Positions 26,751 through 35,019 of a stretch of DNA of 64,000 nucleotides are shown here, piece by piece. The position numbers were made by a program, and so were the translations under genes. The DNA lies in the NCBI RefSeq assembly GCF_000011485.1, contig NC_005071.1, positions 1,057,347-1,121,346 of the forward strand, read 5' to 3'. How positions within the stretch are numbered: position 1 is the first letter of the stretch; every line of letters starts with the position of its first letter. The stretch is from Prochlorococcus marinus str. MIT 9313. Its GTDB lineage: Bacteria; Cyanobacteriota; Cyanobacteriia; PCC-6307; Cyanobiaceae. Below the pieces are notes generated by a model that searched no databases, had not been told where the DNA came from, and saw only the letters and a list, made by a program, of their open reading frames with translations.

Positions 26751-26834
26751 GTGGATTTTTACACGATCACACTCGGCGTTTTTATCGCGCTGTTTTGCCT
26801 CGCTGTATACAGGATTGCTGATCAGCCTGCCTAA
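26751..26834 (+). CDS. Tiny single-helix membrane protein
   Basis: 27 codons with a GTG start: one hydrophobic helix (TITLGVFIALFCLAVY) and a short tail. It starts four bases after the previous gene's stop. It overlaps the end of the convergent gene at 26831 by four bases. It resembles in size the small photosystem or cytochrome subunits, but I cannot match it to one. Confidence 0.45.
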   Translation: MDFYTITLGVFIALFCLAVYRIADQPA

Positions 26835-27049
26835 GCAGCACGGATACAGGTGGCGACACAATTCCATTCTGGTTCAGTGGTGTCATCCCAATTCTCTGGT
26901 TCGGCACTTAAGTACACCGTCTTCAAGAGGTTCACTGACTCATCAACGGTTGTTGCTTGAGGATCTCTTGCACGAGCCAATGCTGCCTTTTGCTCTTCAG
27001 TGAGTGTTACTGGAGAGTAGTTATCAAGGAGTTTGAGTGTTGCTGGCAT
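26831..27049 (-). CDS. Small hypothetical soluble protein
   Basis: 72 residues beginning MPATLKLLDNYSPVTLTEEQ. Helical and acidic, with ALARARDPQATTVDESVNLL, then a Trp-containing acidic part and two Cys near the end (CVATC). Composition strongly coding. Convergent with the tiny gene at 26751. Function unknown. Confidence 0.65.
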   Translation of the reverse strand: MPATLKLLDNYSPVTLTEEQKAALARARDPQATTVDESVNLLKTVYLSAEPENWDDTTEPEWNCVATCIRAA

Positions 27050-27454
27050 GTCGAAGAATTTTTGTTGGCTCTTAATAGCAACAAAAAAGCCTCTCAGCTA
27101 GGGGTCTTAATCTCAATTCAATGTGAACTCGCTCACACATCAAAGCCTGAACACCGGCTAGAGCGATGATCAAGTGCAGTTGGGTGAGCAGAAGGAGTGC
27201 TATCAAGCAGGAGCACTCAATCAAATCTCATCGGGGAGAGTGTCGCTGCTGCGAACTTGGCGTGCTTAGGCTCAAGCAAAACTTGCTGCATCGCCGCATT
27301 CGCGGCTATTGAACAACTAACCCCAGAGCAGATACATGAATCAACAAGGATTCTATGCAGTTACTAAATCACGCCAACACGTATCTGTGGTATTAGAATT
27401 ATACTACAAGCTAGCGTCCTTGAAACTCCCGCCCTATGGGCCAAAGCATGAATT
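27050..27454. other. Intergenic stretch
   Basis: No supported gene. A weak hairpin followed by T residues on the minus strand occurs near 27078-27105. Otherwise nothing recognised. Confidence 0.3.
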
Positions 27455-27601
27455 TCAGCCGTCTAGGCGATGCGACTCGCCAGCGAAGCCAAATCCAAGC
27501 AAGAAGTACAAATAAGCCATCGCTCTAAACATTGGCCCTAAGCATGCAGCGGCCAACGCGAGCGCCCTTGCCAAAACAAAAGATCTGGCATCGATTGACA
27601 T
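27455..27601 (-). CDS. Possible small membrane protein
   Basis: 48 codons from an ATG at 27601: MSIDARSFVLARALALAAACLG, then a second hydrophobic part with FRAMAYLYFLLGFGF. Two short helices suggest a membrane peptide. Divergent from the gene at 27731. Composition is plausible but there is no known homologue. Confidence 0.4.
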   Translation of the reverse strand: MSIDARSFVLARALALAAACLGPMFRAMAYLYFLLGFGFAGESHRLDG

Positions 27602-27686
27602 TCCTCCCTGCCTCTTATCTCTTCCTTGAGTGATGGATCGGTCCCAAAGCTGTCGCCAGGAGCAGGCCGCCCACCCACATGTCGGC

Positions 27687-27700
27687 AATACAGGTGTACT
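27687..27700. promoter_or_regulatory. LexA-like palindrome, imperfect
   Basis: AATACAGGTGTACT, one base off the AGTACAGGTGTACT sequence at 28849-28862. Located 30 bases before the ATG at 27731. Cyanobacterial SOS boxes have the form RGTAC-N3-DGTWCB. Confidence 0.4.
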
Positions 27701-27730
27701 ATGCTTGCTCACGTTGCCGATAAAAACACC

Positions 27731-28018
27731 ATGGCTGCAAGCACGCCAATCCCCAACAACCCCAGCACGGGGAAAGCCTGGACACGCAATGAACTGCTTA
27801 CAGAGCTGGAGGTAGAGCGCAAAAGAAACTCAGAACGAACCAGTGGAATTGTCTCCTGGTCTGAGCAAGTTTCAAATGTGCAAGCTCGTTGGCGCATCCA
27901 TCTCAAAGAGTGGACAATCCTCACCCACCAAGTCTACGAACTGGGCCGCGAATGCCGCGTCTTTACAGAGACCCGCCTGCTCGCGAACACGAGTACCTCT
28001 CTAAGGCGGTCGAATTGA
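27731..28018 (+). CDS. Hypothetical protein, possibly DNA-damage regulated
   Basis: 95 residues from the ATG at 27731 (MAASTPIPNNPSTGKAW); an ATG at 27701 touches the palindrome and is less likely. It is a charged helical protein (RNELLTELEVERKRNSER, later WRIHLKEWTILTHQVYELG). The nearby palindrome resembles a LexA box. Function unknown; a role in SOS response is inference from the site only. Confidence 0.5.
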   Translation: MAASTPIPNNPSTGKAWTRNELLTELEVERKRNSERTSGIVSWSEQVSNVQARWRIHLKEWTILTHQVYELGRECRVFTETRLLANTSTSLRRSN

Positions 28019-28207
28019 TAGCAACTAGCAAAGACAAAAGAATGCCGATGGATCAGGAAGGATTAATGATGTTACCGATATCATTTTTTTCTGCGGATCA
28101 TCGAGACCATTGATCATGAGCAAGACAACTCGAACCATGTCCTACTAAATCCACCGAGAAGGTTCCAGAGAGCTGATGGGCCAGTCAAGGCTCATTGCCC
28201 ACGGAAG

Positions 28208-28324
28208 ATGAACATGGTTTTGCCGCTACGAATGGCACTACCCCTCAGCCCTTCAACAAGGCCTGGTTGTCGCTGGATTGAAAGCGTCGTTTCCAAGAGA
28301 CTTGAAGATCAATTCGCTTGTTGA
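28208..28324 (+). CDS. Possible small protein before a terminator
   Basis: 38 codons starting MNMVLPLRMALPLSPSTRP, ending with an amphipathic helix. A terminator (AGAGCCCTAGT / ACCAGGGCTTTT) follows within 10-40 bases, supporting transcription in this direction. Coding status uncertain. Confidence 0.3.
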   Translation: MNMVLPLRMALPLSPSTRPGCRWIESVVSKRLEDQFAC

Positions 28325-28329
28325 TGCAA

Positions 28330-28356
28330 ACCAAGAGCCCTAGTCAAAACCAGGGC
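28330..28356 (+). terminator. Terminator
   Basis: GAGCCCTAG and CCAGGGCTTTT form a hairpin with a T run; it lies between convergent genes and may act for transcripts coming from the left. Confidence 0.5.
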
Positions 28357-28381
28357 TTTTCCTTCGTCATCTCCAGAGTCC

Positions 28382-28549
28382 CTAGGCCTCGATCCCATAC
28401 TCAATTGCGATTTGATGCAGCTCATCGAGCGTCAATTCGGAAAAATAACTCCGCAAGCAAAGCAAGGATTCAAAGCTTTCTAAGGTGCCAGCACCCTCTT
28501 TAAGCAGCAATAGTCGAGCCAATCTCATGGCTAGTTCATTCTGGGTCAT
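28382..28549 (-). CDS. Small hypothetical protein, second gene of a LexA-box operon
   Basis: 55 residues from the ATG at 28549, which overlaps the stop of the upstream gene (ATGA). Helical: MTQNELAMRLARLLLLKEG, then CLRSYFSELTLDELHQIA. The longer in-frame start upstream is rejected. Probably translationally coupled to the gene at 28546. Function unknown. Confidence 0.6.
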   Translation of the reverse strand: MTQNELAMRLARLLLLKEGAGTLESFESLLCLRSYFSELTLDELHQIAIEYGIEA

Positions 28550-28836
28550 GCGGCTAGCTCTTCTGTGAACCGAGGGTCTGGGTCTTCCCCGCATGGAGTC
28601 GTCAGTTTTTGCCATCCATCAAGAAGCATCTGACCACATAGTTCAAGGGCTTGATCCAAAGGAAGTCTCAGGCGCTGTTTCATCTGCGATGGAGTTCCAT
28701 CCATTTGTGCACTCCATTGATCAACAAAAACAAAGGGGTTTCTGATCCAACTGTTGGCATCGCGGTGGAAGCGATAGCAGAAATGACCATCAGGGCTGAT
28801 GAGCCAGCCATTGAGCTGCACTGAAGGGCTTTCCAT
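28546..28836 (-). CDS. Hypothetical protein behind a LexA-like box
   Basis: 96 residues (MESPSVQLNGWLISPDGHFC), with Trp- and Phe-rich N-terminal strands and a helical C-terminus (LRLPLDQALELCGQMLLDGW). It is the first gene of a two-gene unit with 28382-28549. A perfect AGTAC-N4-GTACT palindrome lies 13-26 bases upstream of its ATG, the right place for a LexA-type operator. No family recognised. Confidence 0.6.
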   Translation of the reverse strand: MESPSVQLNGWLISPDGHFCYRFHRDANSWIRNPFVFVDQWSAQMDGTPSQMKQRLRLPLDQALELCGQMLLDGWQKLTTPCGEDPDPRFTEELAA

Positions 28837-28848
28837 GAAAACAACGAA

Positions 28849-28862
28849 AGTACACCTGTACT
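28849..28862. promoter_or_regulatory. LexA-like (SOS) box
   Basis: AGTACACCTGTACT, a palindrome fitting the cyanobacterial LexA consensus RGTAC-N3-DGTWCB. It precedes the leftward gene at 28836. Confidence 0.55.
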
Positions 28863-28888
28863 AGCCCCGTTCCTGTGGCCTGTCAATA

Positions 28889-29080
28889 GTGGCGATGGGC
28901 GGCACGCTGCTCTTGTTAGCTACGCCCCTACATGCCCTTAATCAGAGTGTCCTCCGGACGATCGCGACGACCCGAAAACCGATTTCAAAATCGCGATGTG
29001 AGATTTATTTTTGCCTTGACCAGGCATCAAAAACACTCCTTCGCAGAGCTTCCCAACTTCACGCAACTCATCTGGCCTAG
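28889..29080 (+). CDS. Doubtful small protein with hydrophobic N-terminus
   Basis: 61 codons from the ATG at 28895: MGGTLLLLATPLHALNQS looks like a signal peptide, then a basic stretch and two cysteines. Composition is only moderately coding-like. Listed because it is the only frame in a 500-base gap. Confidence 0.25.
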   Translation: MAMGGTLLLLATPLHALNQSVLRTIATTRKPISKSRCEIYFCLDQASKTLLRRASQLHATHLA

Positions 29081-29238
29081 TTCGCAAAGGTAAAGCCCAT
29101 CCACTAGAAAATTTTGATCAACCCCATAGCCATCATTGAGCCCTCCAACGACTTGGCAGGGCAAGTTACCAGAAGCTATAGACAGCGGTGAAGAATGCAG
29201 AAAATTTTTTTCGCCGCAACAGAATGAGAACCCACGAA

Positions 29239-29268
29239 GTAAAGCCTCACTTTCCGCGGGGGCTTTAC
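29239..29268 (+). terminator. Terminator-like hairpin
   Basis: GTAAAGCC and GGCTTTAC flank a 14-base loop region and are followed by TTATT. It closes the gap before the gene at 29363. Confidence 0.4.
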
Positions 29269-29362
29269 TTATTGCGATGATTTAAAAATCAATACCTTGA
29301 GAGCACGTATTTGCCATACTATCAATCAGTTGAACCCTATTAGTTGAATCAGGACAGAGTTA

Positions 29363-29725
29363 ATGATGACATTCCTTAGTTTGATGATGAGTTTTCTAAT
29401 CAGTATTTCACCAGTAGTCCCAAGTGCATTAGCTCCAGAATCAACCTCTTTTACATGTGATGGAAGTCTTGTCGAAGCAACAATCTACAACAATGAGAAT
29501 GGAACATACAACAGAGTAAAAGCATATGAAGAGCTTGATGCTGGAGCTTTTATCGTGATCAACCTAGTGAATTCAAAACTAATGCTACCAAGAACCTTCA
29601 ACGTTGGCGAAACCAGTTTTACTGATGGCAAATGGTGGTGGAACTATGAAGATCATCAACATCCAACCTTCCGGGGTCTTACACCCCTCGGTGAAATTCA
29701 AGAATTTAGTTGTGAAGCTCTATAA
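29363..29725 (+). CDS. Hypothetical secreted protein
   Basis: 120 residues. A signal peptide (MTFLSLMMSFLISIS, cleavage around SALA) is followed by a beta-rich domain with Cys at about 32 and 117, which could form a disulfide, and KWWWNYEDHQHPTF. Probably periplasmic. No family recognised. Confidence 0.65.
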   Translation: MMTFLSLMMSFLISISPVVPSALAPESTSFTCDGSLVEATIYNNENGTYNRVKAYEELDAGAFIVINLVNSKLMLPRTFNVGETSFTDGKWWWNYEDHQHPTFRGLTPLGEIQEFSCEAL

Positions 29726-30025
29726 GCTAACTTTGGCTTAGGAATGGCTACCACCTTCTCTCGCGAATTAGGATTTAGTTAGTAACAAACAAGTGGATGG
29801 TTCCTAAGCTTTGCTGAATATGATTCATGCAATTTGACAAAGAATCACCTCCAGTAAGCAAGGCATACACAGAACAGCGCTTAAGAAAAATCAGCGAAAG
29901 CAAACTAGTGTGAGTGATAGGAGATCACACATCCTTTTAATGAGCCTGTGTCAACCTGGTGCCATTGCTGTAGGGGTTAGTGGGTCTGCTGCTGTTGCGT
30001 TGTCACTGTTTAAGGAGTCTTACCA
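29726..30025. other. Intergenic region upstream of the trigger-factor-domain gene
   Basis: No gene. GGAG lies 12 bases before the next ATG. Nothing else recognised. Confidence 0.3.
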
Positions 30026-30424
30026 ATGACGAAGGCGGGGTTGAAAGTCAAAATCAATGCGTTGCCAGACAACCACATCTCGATAGAGCTAGAGGTTCCA
30101 GCAGCTCGCTGCAAATCAAGTTATGACGCAGCCTTATCGCGCCTGGGTAGCGCGATAAGGCTGCCAGGTTTCCGTCCAGGAAAGATTCCTAAGCAAGTGA
30201 TCATTCAGCAGATCGGTATCGCACGTATCAAAGCAGCGGCACTAGAGAAGCTGATCGATATGACATGGAAGGAAGCCATCGTTCAAGAATCAATCGAACC
30301 AATTTCTGAGGCGCAGCTCAAAGAAGAACTTCAAACTCTTGTGGATCGCTTCAGTCCTGATAGAAGTGTGACATTTACTCTTGAAGCAGAGGTGGCTGCA
30401 GCAAACAAACAGGAAGAAGAGTGA
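30026..30424 (+). CDS. Stand-alone trigger factor N-terminal (ribosome-binding) domain
   Basis: 132 residues. It corresponds only to the ribosome-binding N-terminal domain of trigger factor: a beta-rich start (KVKINALPDNHISIELEV), then the ribosome-contact signature GFRPGKIP at about 48-55 and two helices, then FTLEAEVAA and an acidic tail ending QEEE. Full trigger factor is about 430-480 residues with PPIase and C-terminal arms; both are absent, with no trace downstream. It might bind at the ribosome tunnel exit and modulate chaperone access. A 15-bp perfect inverted repeat lies inside the coding sequence. Confidence 0.85.
   Translation: MTKAGLKVKINALPDNHISIELEVPAARCKSSYDAALSRLGSAIRLPGFRPGKIPKQVIIQQIGIARIKAAALEKLIDMTWKEAIVQESIEPISEAQLKEELQTLVDRFSPDRSVTFTLEAEVAAANKQEEE
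30128..30164. repeat. Perfect 15-bp inverted repeat within the trigger-factor-domain gene
   Basis: GCAGCCTTATCGCGC (30128-30142), a 7-base loop CTGGGTA, and GCGCGATAAGGCTGC (30150-30164). Such a stem is unusual in coding DNA; the mRNA would form a very stable hairpin about 100 bases after the start codon. Confidence 0.9.
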
Positions 30425-30687
30425 AAAGCCAACCGGTTAGAACTTGAAAAGAGTAAAGAGACAAAGACGATCAGAGCATGATTAATAACTGTTGGCAGTC
30501 TTATGGGGGGACTAAGGTATAGATTCCAATTCAACGCAAGATGTTGGTCAGCTAGCTAAAAATTAAGGGTGCTTGACTCATGAATCCAATTCAACTGCTT
30601 GAGATCACAATCATCAGATTCATTTGCCAGATTAGCTCCGCCGTGAAGTTGTTATGACTAATCTCTTCTGCAGTTGGCTTGATACCG

Positions 30688-31251
30688 GTGAAACGGTCTG
30701 AACTCTTGAGAGTCATAACAGGGGCGGCAGTGTTGAGTATCAGCCAATGTCTTGGGCGCCCAAGCCAAGCCTTGGCAATGGAGGGAAAGCTTCCTGCTCT
30801 AGACGCCCAAGCCCCAGACTTTGAGCTAGAGGCCGCTGCTCAAGAAGGTGCGCTGGCTGAGAAATTACAACGTGATGCCTTTCTAGGCAGTTGGCTGGTT
30901 CTTTACTTCTACCCTCGCGACTTCACCAGTGGCTGCACTCTGGAGGCGCGTGGATTCCAGCGAGATCTCTCAGACTTTAAAGCTGCAGGTGCGGCAGTGG
31001 TAGGAGTCAGCGCTGATGGCACCGAAGAGCACGTGAGCTTCTGTAGCAGCGAAGGCCTTGGATACACACTGTTGTCTGACCCAGGTGGAGTCGTAAGCGA
31101 AAGGTATGGATCATGGAGTTCACCATTCAGCCAACGTCACACATTTCTGATTGATCCCGATGGCATCCTTCGCGCTCGCTGGAAAGACGTAAGTCCATCT
31201 CGCCATAGTCAAGATGTGCTGCGAGCGTTGAAGGAACTTCAGCAGTCGTAA
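30688..31251 (+). CDS. Peroxiredoxin of the BCP/PrxQ type
   Basis: 187 residues from a GTG at 30688; a TTG at 30679 is the alternative. An N-terminal export or lumen-type signal (RVITGAAVLSISQCL, then SQALA) is followed by a thioredoxin-fold peroxiredoxin with the peroxidatic Cys in YPRDFTSGCTLEA, downstream FCSSEG, and RHTFLIDPDG. It reduces peroxides with thiols. The presence of a signal suggests the thylakoid lumen or periplasm. It lies alone before the phytochelatin-synthase-like gene; the two may share a thiol-based role. Confidence 0.88.
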   Translation: MKRSELLRVITGAAVLSISQCLGRPSQALAMEGKLPALDAQAPDFELEAAAQEGALAEKLQRDAFLGSWLVLYFYPRDFTSGCTLEARGFQRDLSDFKAAGAAVVGVSADGTEEHVSFCSSEGLGYTLLSDPGGVVSERYGSWSSPFSQRHTFLIDPDGILRARWKDVSPSRHSQDVLRALKELQQS

Positions 31252-31457
31252 ATGAATCGCGAGAGAAAGAGACCATCTACCTTCTGCACAAACAGCGAAA
31301 AACTTTTCGCAAACAGGAAGATTGATAGCGAAAATATCTATAAATTGCCTGCAATATTATGCTCACCGAAAAGCATTGATAATGTAAGGATTCATTCCTT
31401 CTGTCAAGCAAGTCTGAAACTAGATAAAATGGTGCACTGCTCCGCATAGGTGAGACA

Positions 31458-32207
31458 ATGGTCTTTAATCCTGCTCAAAGATACAAGACAGCTAAACATT
31501 TCATCTGGATTGCTATTCCTAGAATCAGCTTATTGAGTTTTGCTGTGATAATAAGCCCTTGGTCTAATCCTGCCCTAGCGGAAAAACTAGTTCCAATAAC
31601 GACATCAGAAGGAATGGTCTTGTTGCAAAGAAGCAAGTCTGTATCAGATTACGGCTCGTTAATGGAAGCTTTTCTGACCCAATCAAACCTTGCCTATTGC
31701 GGGGTTGCCAGTGCCGTAATGGTTTTAAACAGCCTAGCAATTCCGGCACCTCCAGTAGATGGTTTCAGAAACTACCACTTCTGGACCCAAGACAATATCT
31801 TCAACTCGGATTCATCACAAGTAGTCATTAGCCCAGCCAAAATCAGGCGGCAAGGCATGACACTTCAAGAACTTCAAAACCTACTCAGTCATCATGGTGT
31901 TTCTTCTAAGCGTTTACACGGAGATATCCTTAGTCTGCAAGCGTTTAGATCACTTATAAAAGCTAATCTTGACGATTCAAGTGATCGCTTGATTGTCAAT
32001 TATGACAGAAAAGTTATTGGCCAAAAAGGCGGTGGGCACTTCTCTCCACTAGCAGCTTATGACGCTGTTACTGACAAAGTTCTAATCCTAGATGTTGCCC
32101 GATATCGCTATCCTTCTGTATGGGTAAAAACACATGATCTATGGAGAGCAATGCGAACATTAGACGGCATATCAGGATTGCAGAGAGGGATACTCGCGAT
32201 TGAATAG
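31458..32207 (+). CDS. Phytochelatin-synthase-like cysteine peptidase, exported
   Basis: 249 residues. A hydrophobic N-terminal segment (LLSFAVIIS, then NPALA near residue 41) predicts export. The core has the papain-like triad of the phytochelatin synthase family: Cys81 in NLAYCGVASAVMVLNSL, His194 in GGGHFSPLAAY and Asp212 in LDVARYRYP. Bacterial members lack the C-terminal metal-sensor domain and mainly cleave glutathione to gamma-glutamylcysteine. The length fits these half-molecules. A link to metal or arsenite detoxification is possible because the ars block is about 9 kb away, but they are not in one operon. Confidence 0.9.
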   Translation: MVFNPAQRYKTAKHFIWIAIPRISLLSFAVIISPWSNPALAEKLVPITTSEGMVLLQRSKSVSDYGSLMEAFLTQSNLAYCGVASAVMVLNSLAIPAPPVDGFRNYHFWTQDNIFNSDSSQVVISPAKIRRQGMTLQELQNLLSHHGVSSKRLHGDILSLQAFRSLIKANLDDSSDRLIVNYDRKVIGQKGGGHFSPLAAYDAVTDKVLILDVARYRYPSVWVKTHDLWRAMRTLDGISGLQRGILAIE

Positions 32208-32385
32208 TGTGCAAGATTAGGGGGAAACATTTATAAAATCAGTGCTCATGACACTTGTCCTTTTTCGCAAAGAAATACTAATACAATAGACAAATCATTG
32301 TCCCTATAAATTCTAACTTGACAAGATCATCCCTAGCTAAGAGCTAGCAGAACCATAAATTGAAACCAATCCGGGAGAATCCTGA

Positions 32386-32883
32386 TCAAGTAATAACCCA
32401 GTAGCCACTCCAGTCGGGTTTCATGCCGTCATGTCGCCCCTGAGGATCGATCTCCAGGACGACTGAATATCCCTGTATCAGGATGATCGCGGCATGATCA
32501 TCCTTGTGGATCTGTTCCATCGGCTCGAACCAGCGGCGACGTGCCTTGCCCTTGGCAATCTGGGCCGAGGGTGCCACCACAAGTTCCAAATGATGCTGTT
32601 CAAGCATTTCGCCAGCCTTATAACCTCCCAGGTTGATGAACCAGAGCTTGTTGGCTTCGTTTGCATTGACTTTGTCGACGCTACCCATTGTGATCCGGTA
32701 ACCATCCACGAAGCGGATGCGCATGTAGCTGTCCACATGCAACCCTCGAGGATTGCCAATCCATTGTGATTTCAGCTGGGGCACTGTTGCTTCAATCGTT
32801 TCACCCACCACCCAGCGCACATCGTGCATCTCCACGTGTCCTCCGCGCATCCTCCCACCCAAAACAACAAGGTAGAGATTCAT
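32386..32883 (-). CDS. DUF1543 domain protein
   Basis: 165 residues. The start MNLYLVVLGGRMRGGHVEMH is the DUF1543 signature, and the domain is repeated in looser form after about residue 85 (KLWFINLGGYKAGEM, then EQHHLELVV). Soluble, function unknown. It stands alone in leftward orientation; the ATG at 32883 is clear. Confidence 0.85.
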   Translation of the reverse strand: MNLYLVVLGGRMRGGHVEMHDVRWVVGETIEATVPQLKSQWIGNPRGLHVDSYMRIRFVDGYRITMGSVDKVNANEANKLWFINLGGYKAGEMLEQHHLELVVAPSAQIAKGKARRRWFEPMEQIHKDDHAAIILIQGYSVVLEIDPQGRHDGMKPDWSGYWVIT

Positions 32884-33009
32884 CTCTATAAAAGATTAAT
32901 CAAGGAAAAGATCATTTTGATGCTTAAAAATGAATACTGATCGGAAGCTTCACTTAAGCCAGCTTGCCAAAAGAAAAGACCAAAAAATAATACGAAATAA
33001 GGCTATCAG

Positions 33010-33096
33010 CTATTCCTTTTGAGGCTTCCAAAGCAACAATACGACCCAAAGAGTAGATGAGACAACGATCAATGCCTCAACAAGATATGTGTGCAT
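33010..33096 (-). CDS. Tiny single-helix membrane protein
   Basis: 28 residues: MHTYLVEALIVVSSTLWVVL, then a short basic tail ending KPQKE. One predicted helix. Typical of small thylakoid or inner-membrane proteins; no family match. Confidence 0.5.
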   Translation of the reverse strand: MHTYLVEALIVVSSTLWVVLLLWKPQKE

Positions 33097-33367
33097 ACTA
33101 AACCCTCTCTTTCTTCCCAACCTTAGCAAGCATTTTCAAGAAAAGAAAGCAAAAATGCTTAAACCGGATTAACGGGTAAAAATTTGAATTAATCCCCATA
33201 TTAAATCATGAATCTATCCTTATTCCATTCACCCTTGCTCTACGAGCAAAGCCTCCTGGAGTGAAGAGCCGGGGCCTATAGGCATACGAATAAAACAAAC
33301 ATCGAGATTAATTGCCAACAGACTAGAGGGGGACAACTCGCTCTAGATATTTTGTTAATCCTGTCGA

Positions 33368-33673
33368 TCAAGTCGATTCATTATTGCGCGCACGTTTTAC
33401 CGCTAGACCAGCTTCTACAGCAGTTGTTCCAGCTACAAGCAAGAGACCTATAAGACCCACCAATTGATTTCTTTGCTCATTAACAGGATCAATATCTTGA
33501 CCCAAGATAGCACCAATCACAGTCCAAATACTGACGATCGCGGAAGTAATCCAATAAGCCTTCCACCTACGTTGGTAGAGATACCCGGCCCCAATACCAG
33601 GCAAAATATTTAATGCAACAGAAACCCAACCAGCAGAAGATGCAACAATTTGATTTTTGGTCGACTTGTCCAT
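33368..33673 (-). CDS. TM2-like small membrane protein
   Basis: 101 residues from the ATG at 33673 (MDKSTKNQIVAS). The first half (VALNILPGIGAGYLYQRRWKAYW) resembles the TM2 domain pattern, Leu-Pro-Gly-Ile-Gly followed by a Tyr/Arg/Trp turn and a second helix. A third helix follows (VGLIGLLLVAGTTAV) and a basic tail. Three membrane helices in total; role unknown. Confidence 0.75.
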   Translation of the reverse strand: MDKSTKNQIVASSAGWVSVALNILPGIGAGYLYQRRWKAYWITSAIVSIWTVIGAILGQDIDPVNEQRNQLVGLIGLLLVAGTTAVEAGLAVKRARNNEST

Positions 33674-33850
33674 GTGAAAGTCACAAAGAGCTAATATCAT
33701 AGCAAATCAAAATGATGCAACAGGAGACATGCAATTAAGCATAAAGAGCGATGCCGGTACAAGACAAAAGCAATCTATATAAATTTCAAAAAGGTGAATG
33801 TCAAACGACTAATTGACTTGGCCCTCCTCCTCCATCAGTAAATACAATAC

Positions 33851-34030
33851 TTATAAGTCTAGAATGGATTCAGCAACTTTACTCCTTAAAGAAACGAGTG
33901 ATTCAGGGTCCATAGCAGACGCTGCAATCATCAGGTTTGCCTGTTGAAAAGCATGCTCTAGGTTTCTAACTTTAAGCTTGCAAATGTGCTTATTGGCTTT
34001 GCACTGCTGCAGCGTATAGGAGTGAATCAT
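33851..34030 (-). CDS. Small hypothetical helical protein
   Basis: 59 residues starting MIHSYTLQQCKANKHICKLK, with two Cys in the first 17 residues, followed by helix-forming LEHAFQQANLMIAAS and a charged C-terminus. Coding-like composition throughout. No homologue recognised. Confidence 0.55.
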   Translation of the reverse strand: MIHSYTLQQCKANKHICKLKVRNLEHAFQQANLMIAASAMDPESLVSLRSKVAESILDL

Positions 34031-34371
34031 AAAATCAATATATCAATCAAGGTATTCATCAAACGAAGGAAACCTTAGTTTTACTCTCTTTCTATTTTAG
34101 CTCTCACGAAAGAGCCACTGTTTAATTTTCTACTCCTCCTAGAAGTCCTAGGTCATCGATAACAATAGAGTGCCTTAGCCTTCGTCTTTTGGATGCATCA
34201 TGGCCAATTAGGGAAAAGCAATACGCTCAGGAAGCGAGCAATAGTTCAAACTAATTAAGAGGTCATGGATTAGCAATGTGTGCATAGAGCCTGGATTAAT
34301 TATAACCTTAATGCAAAGAGTTTCCTCTTGTTTGCAAACTCAAATTACTTCCCTTGTTGGCTTTAATGCAG
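34031..34371. other. Intergenic region
   Basis: AT-rich, without a gene. It separates the leftward methyltransferase end from the leftward small gene. No feature recognised. Confidence 0.3.
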
Positions 34372-35019
34372 TCAAGGCTTTGTCGCGATGACCGCAAAAA
34401 ATGGGTCTCCTTTGCCGCCTAGCAACCCCAAGACACCTGTTGAGCGAGTCTCCTCTGCGATGATCTCAGGCTTTGGCCAACCCTGAGCCATCAGCACCTT
34501 AGAAACGTAGGTGAGATGATCACGGTCATCGCCATCCCTCCAGATCTGCGGAGCTTTTGTGAAAAACATCCGATTCGAGAACGCAACGATCACTTGGCCC
34601 TTCGAGCGCGTTACACGCAATAACTCCTCAGCCATATCCTCAGGCTGCTGAAGATATTGCCAACCCGCAATGATGAGAGTCGCATCAATGCTCTCATCCT
34701 TAAGCGGAATGGACTGGTTGAGATTGAAATTCTGAACCCAATGGCTATCAAGCCGGTTGTTGGCCACGAGTTCCTTTTCATTGAGGCCATGGCCGATCAC
34801 ACGGTCATAGATGACATCATCAGGCAGGTGAGACACCCAGCTCGACATCAAGTCGAGCACTGTGGAGCAAGGCGGAATCTTCTCGCGATAAAGCTGCGTC
34901 AAACGCCCCCGAAATGCCTCGTCCAGATGATGAACGAAACGAGGCTCAGCATAAAAAAGCACGTCATCGTTCTGATCGAGCTTGGAACGCTGATCGTTTC
35001 GAAGAACTTGAACCGCCAA
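34372..35019 (-). CDS. SAM-dependent methyltransferase (class I)
   Basis: 215 residues with a TTG start at 35019. Rossmann-like features: motif I is diverged (STVLDLMSSWVSHLP), followed by IGHGLNEKELVAN, a central DATLIIAGWQYLQQPEDMAEELLRV block and GQVIVAFSNRMFFTKAPQIW. This resembles a group of cyanobacterial methyltransferases with the DLMSSWVSH motif. Substrate unknown. The first codons could begin further downstream if TTG is not used, but no ATG lies nearby. Confidence 0.78.
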   Translation of the reverse strand: MAVQVLRNDQRSKLDQNDDVLFYAEPRFVHHLDEAFRGRLTQLYREKIPPCSTVLDLMSSWVSHLPDDVIYDRVIGHGLNEKELVANNRLDSHWVQNFNLNQSIPLKDESIDATLIIAGWQYLQQPEDMAEELLRVTRSKGQVIVAFSNRMFFTKAPQIWRDGDDRDHLTYVSKVLMAQGWPKPEIIAEETRSTGVLGLLGGKGDPFFAVIATKP

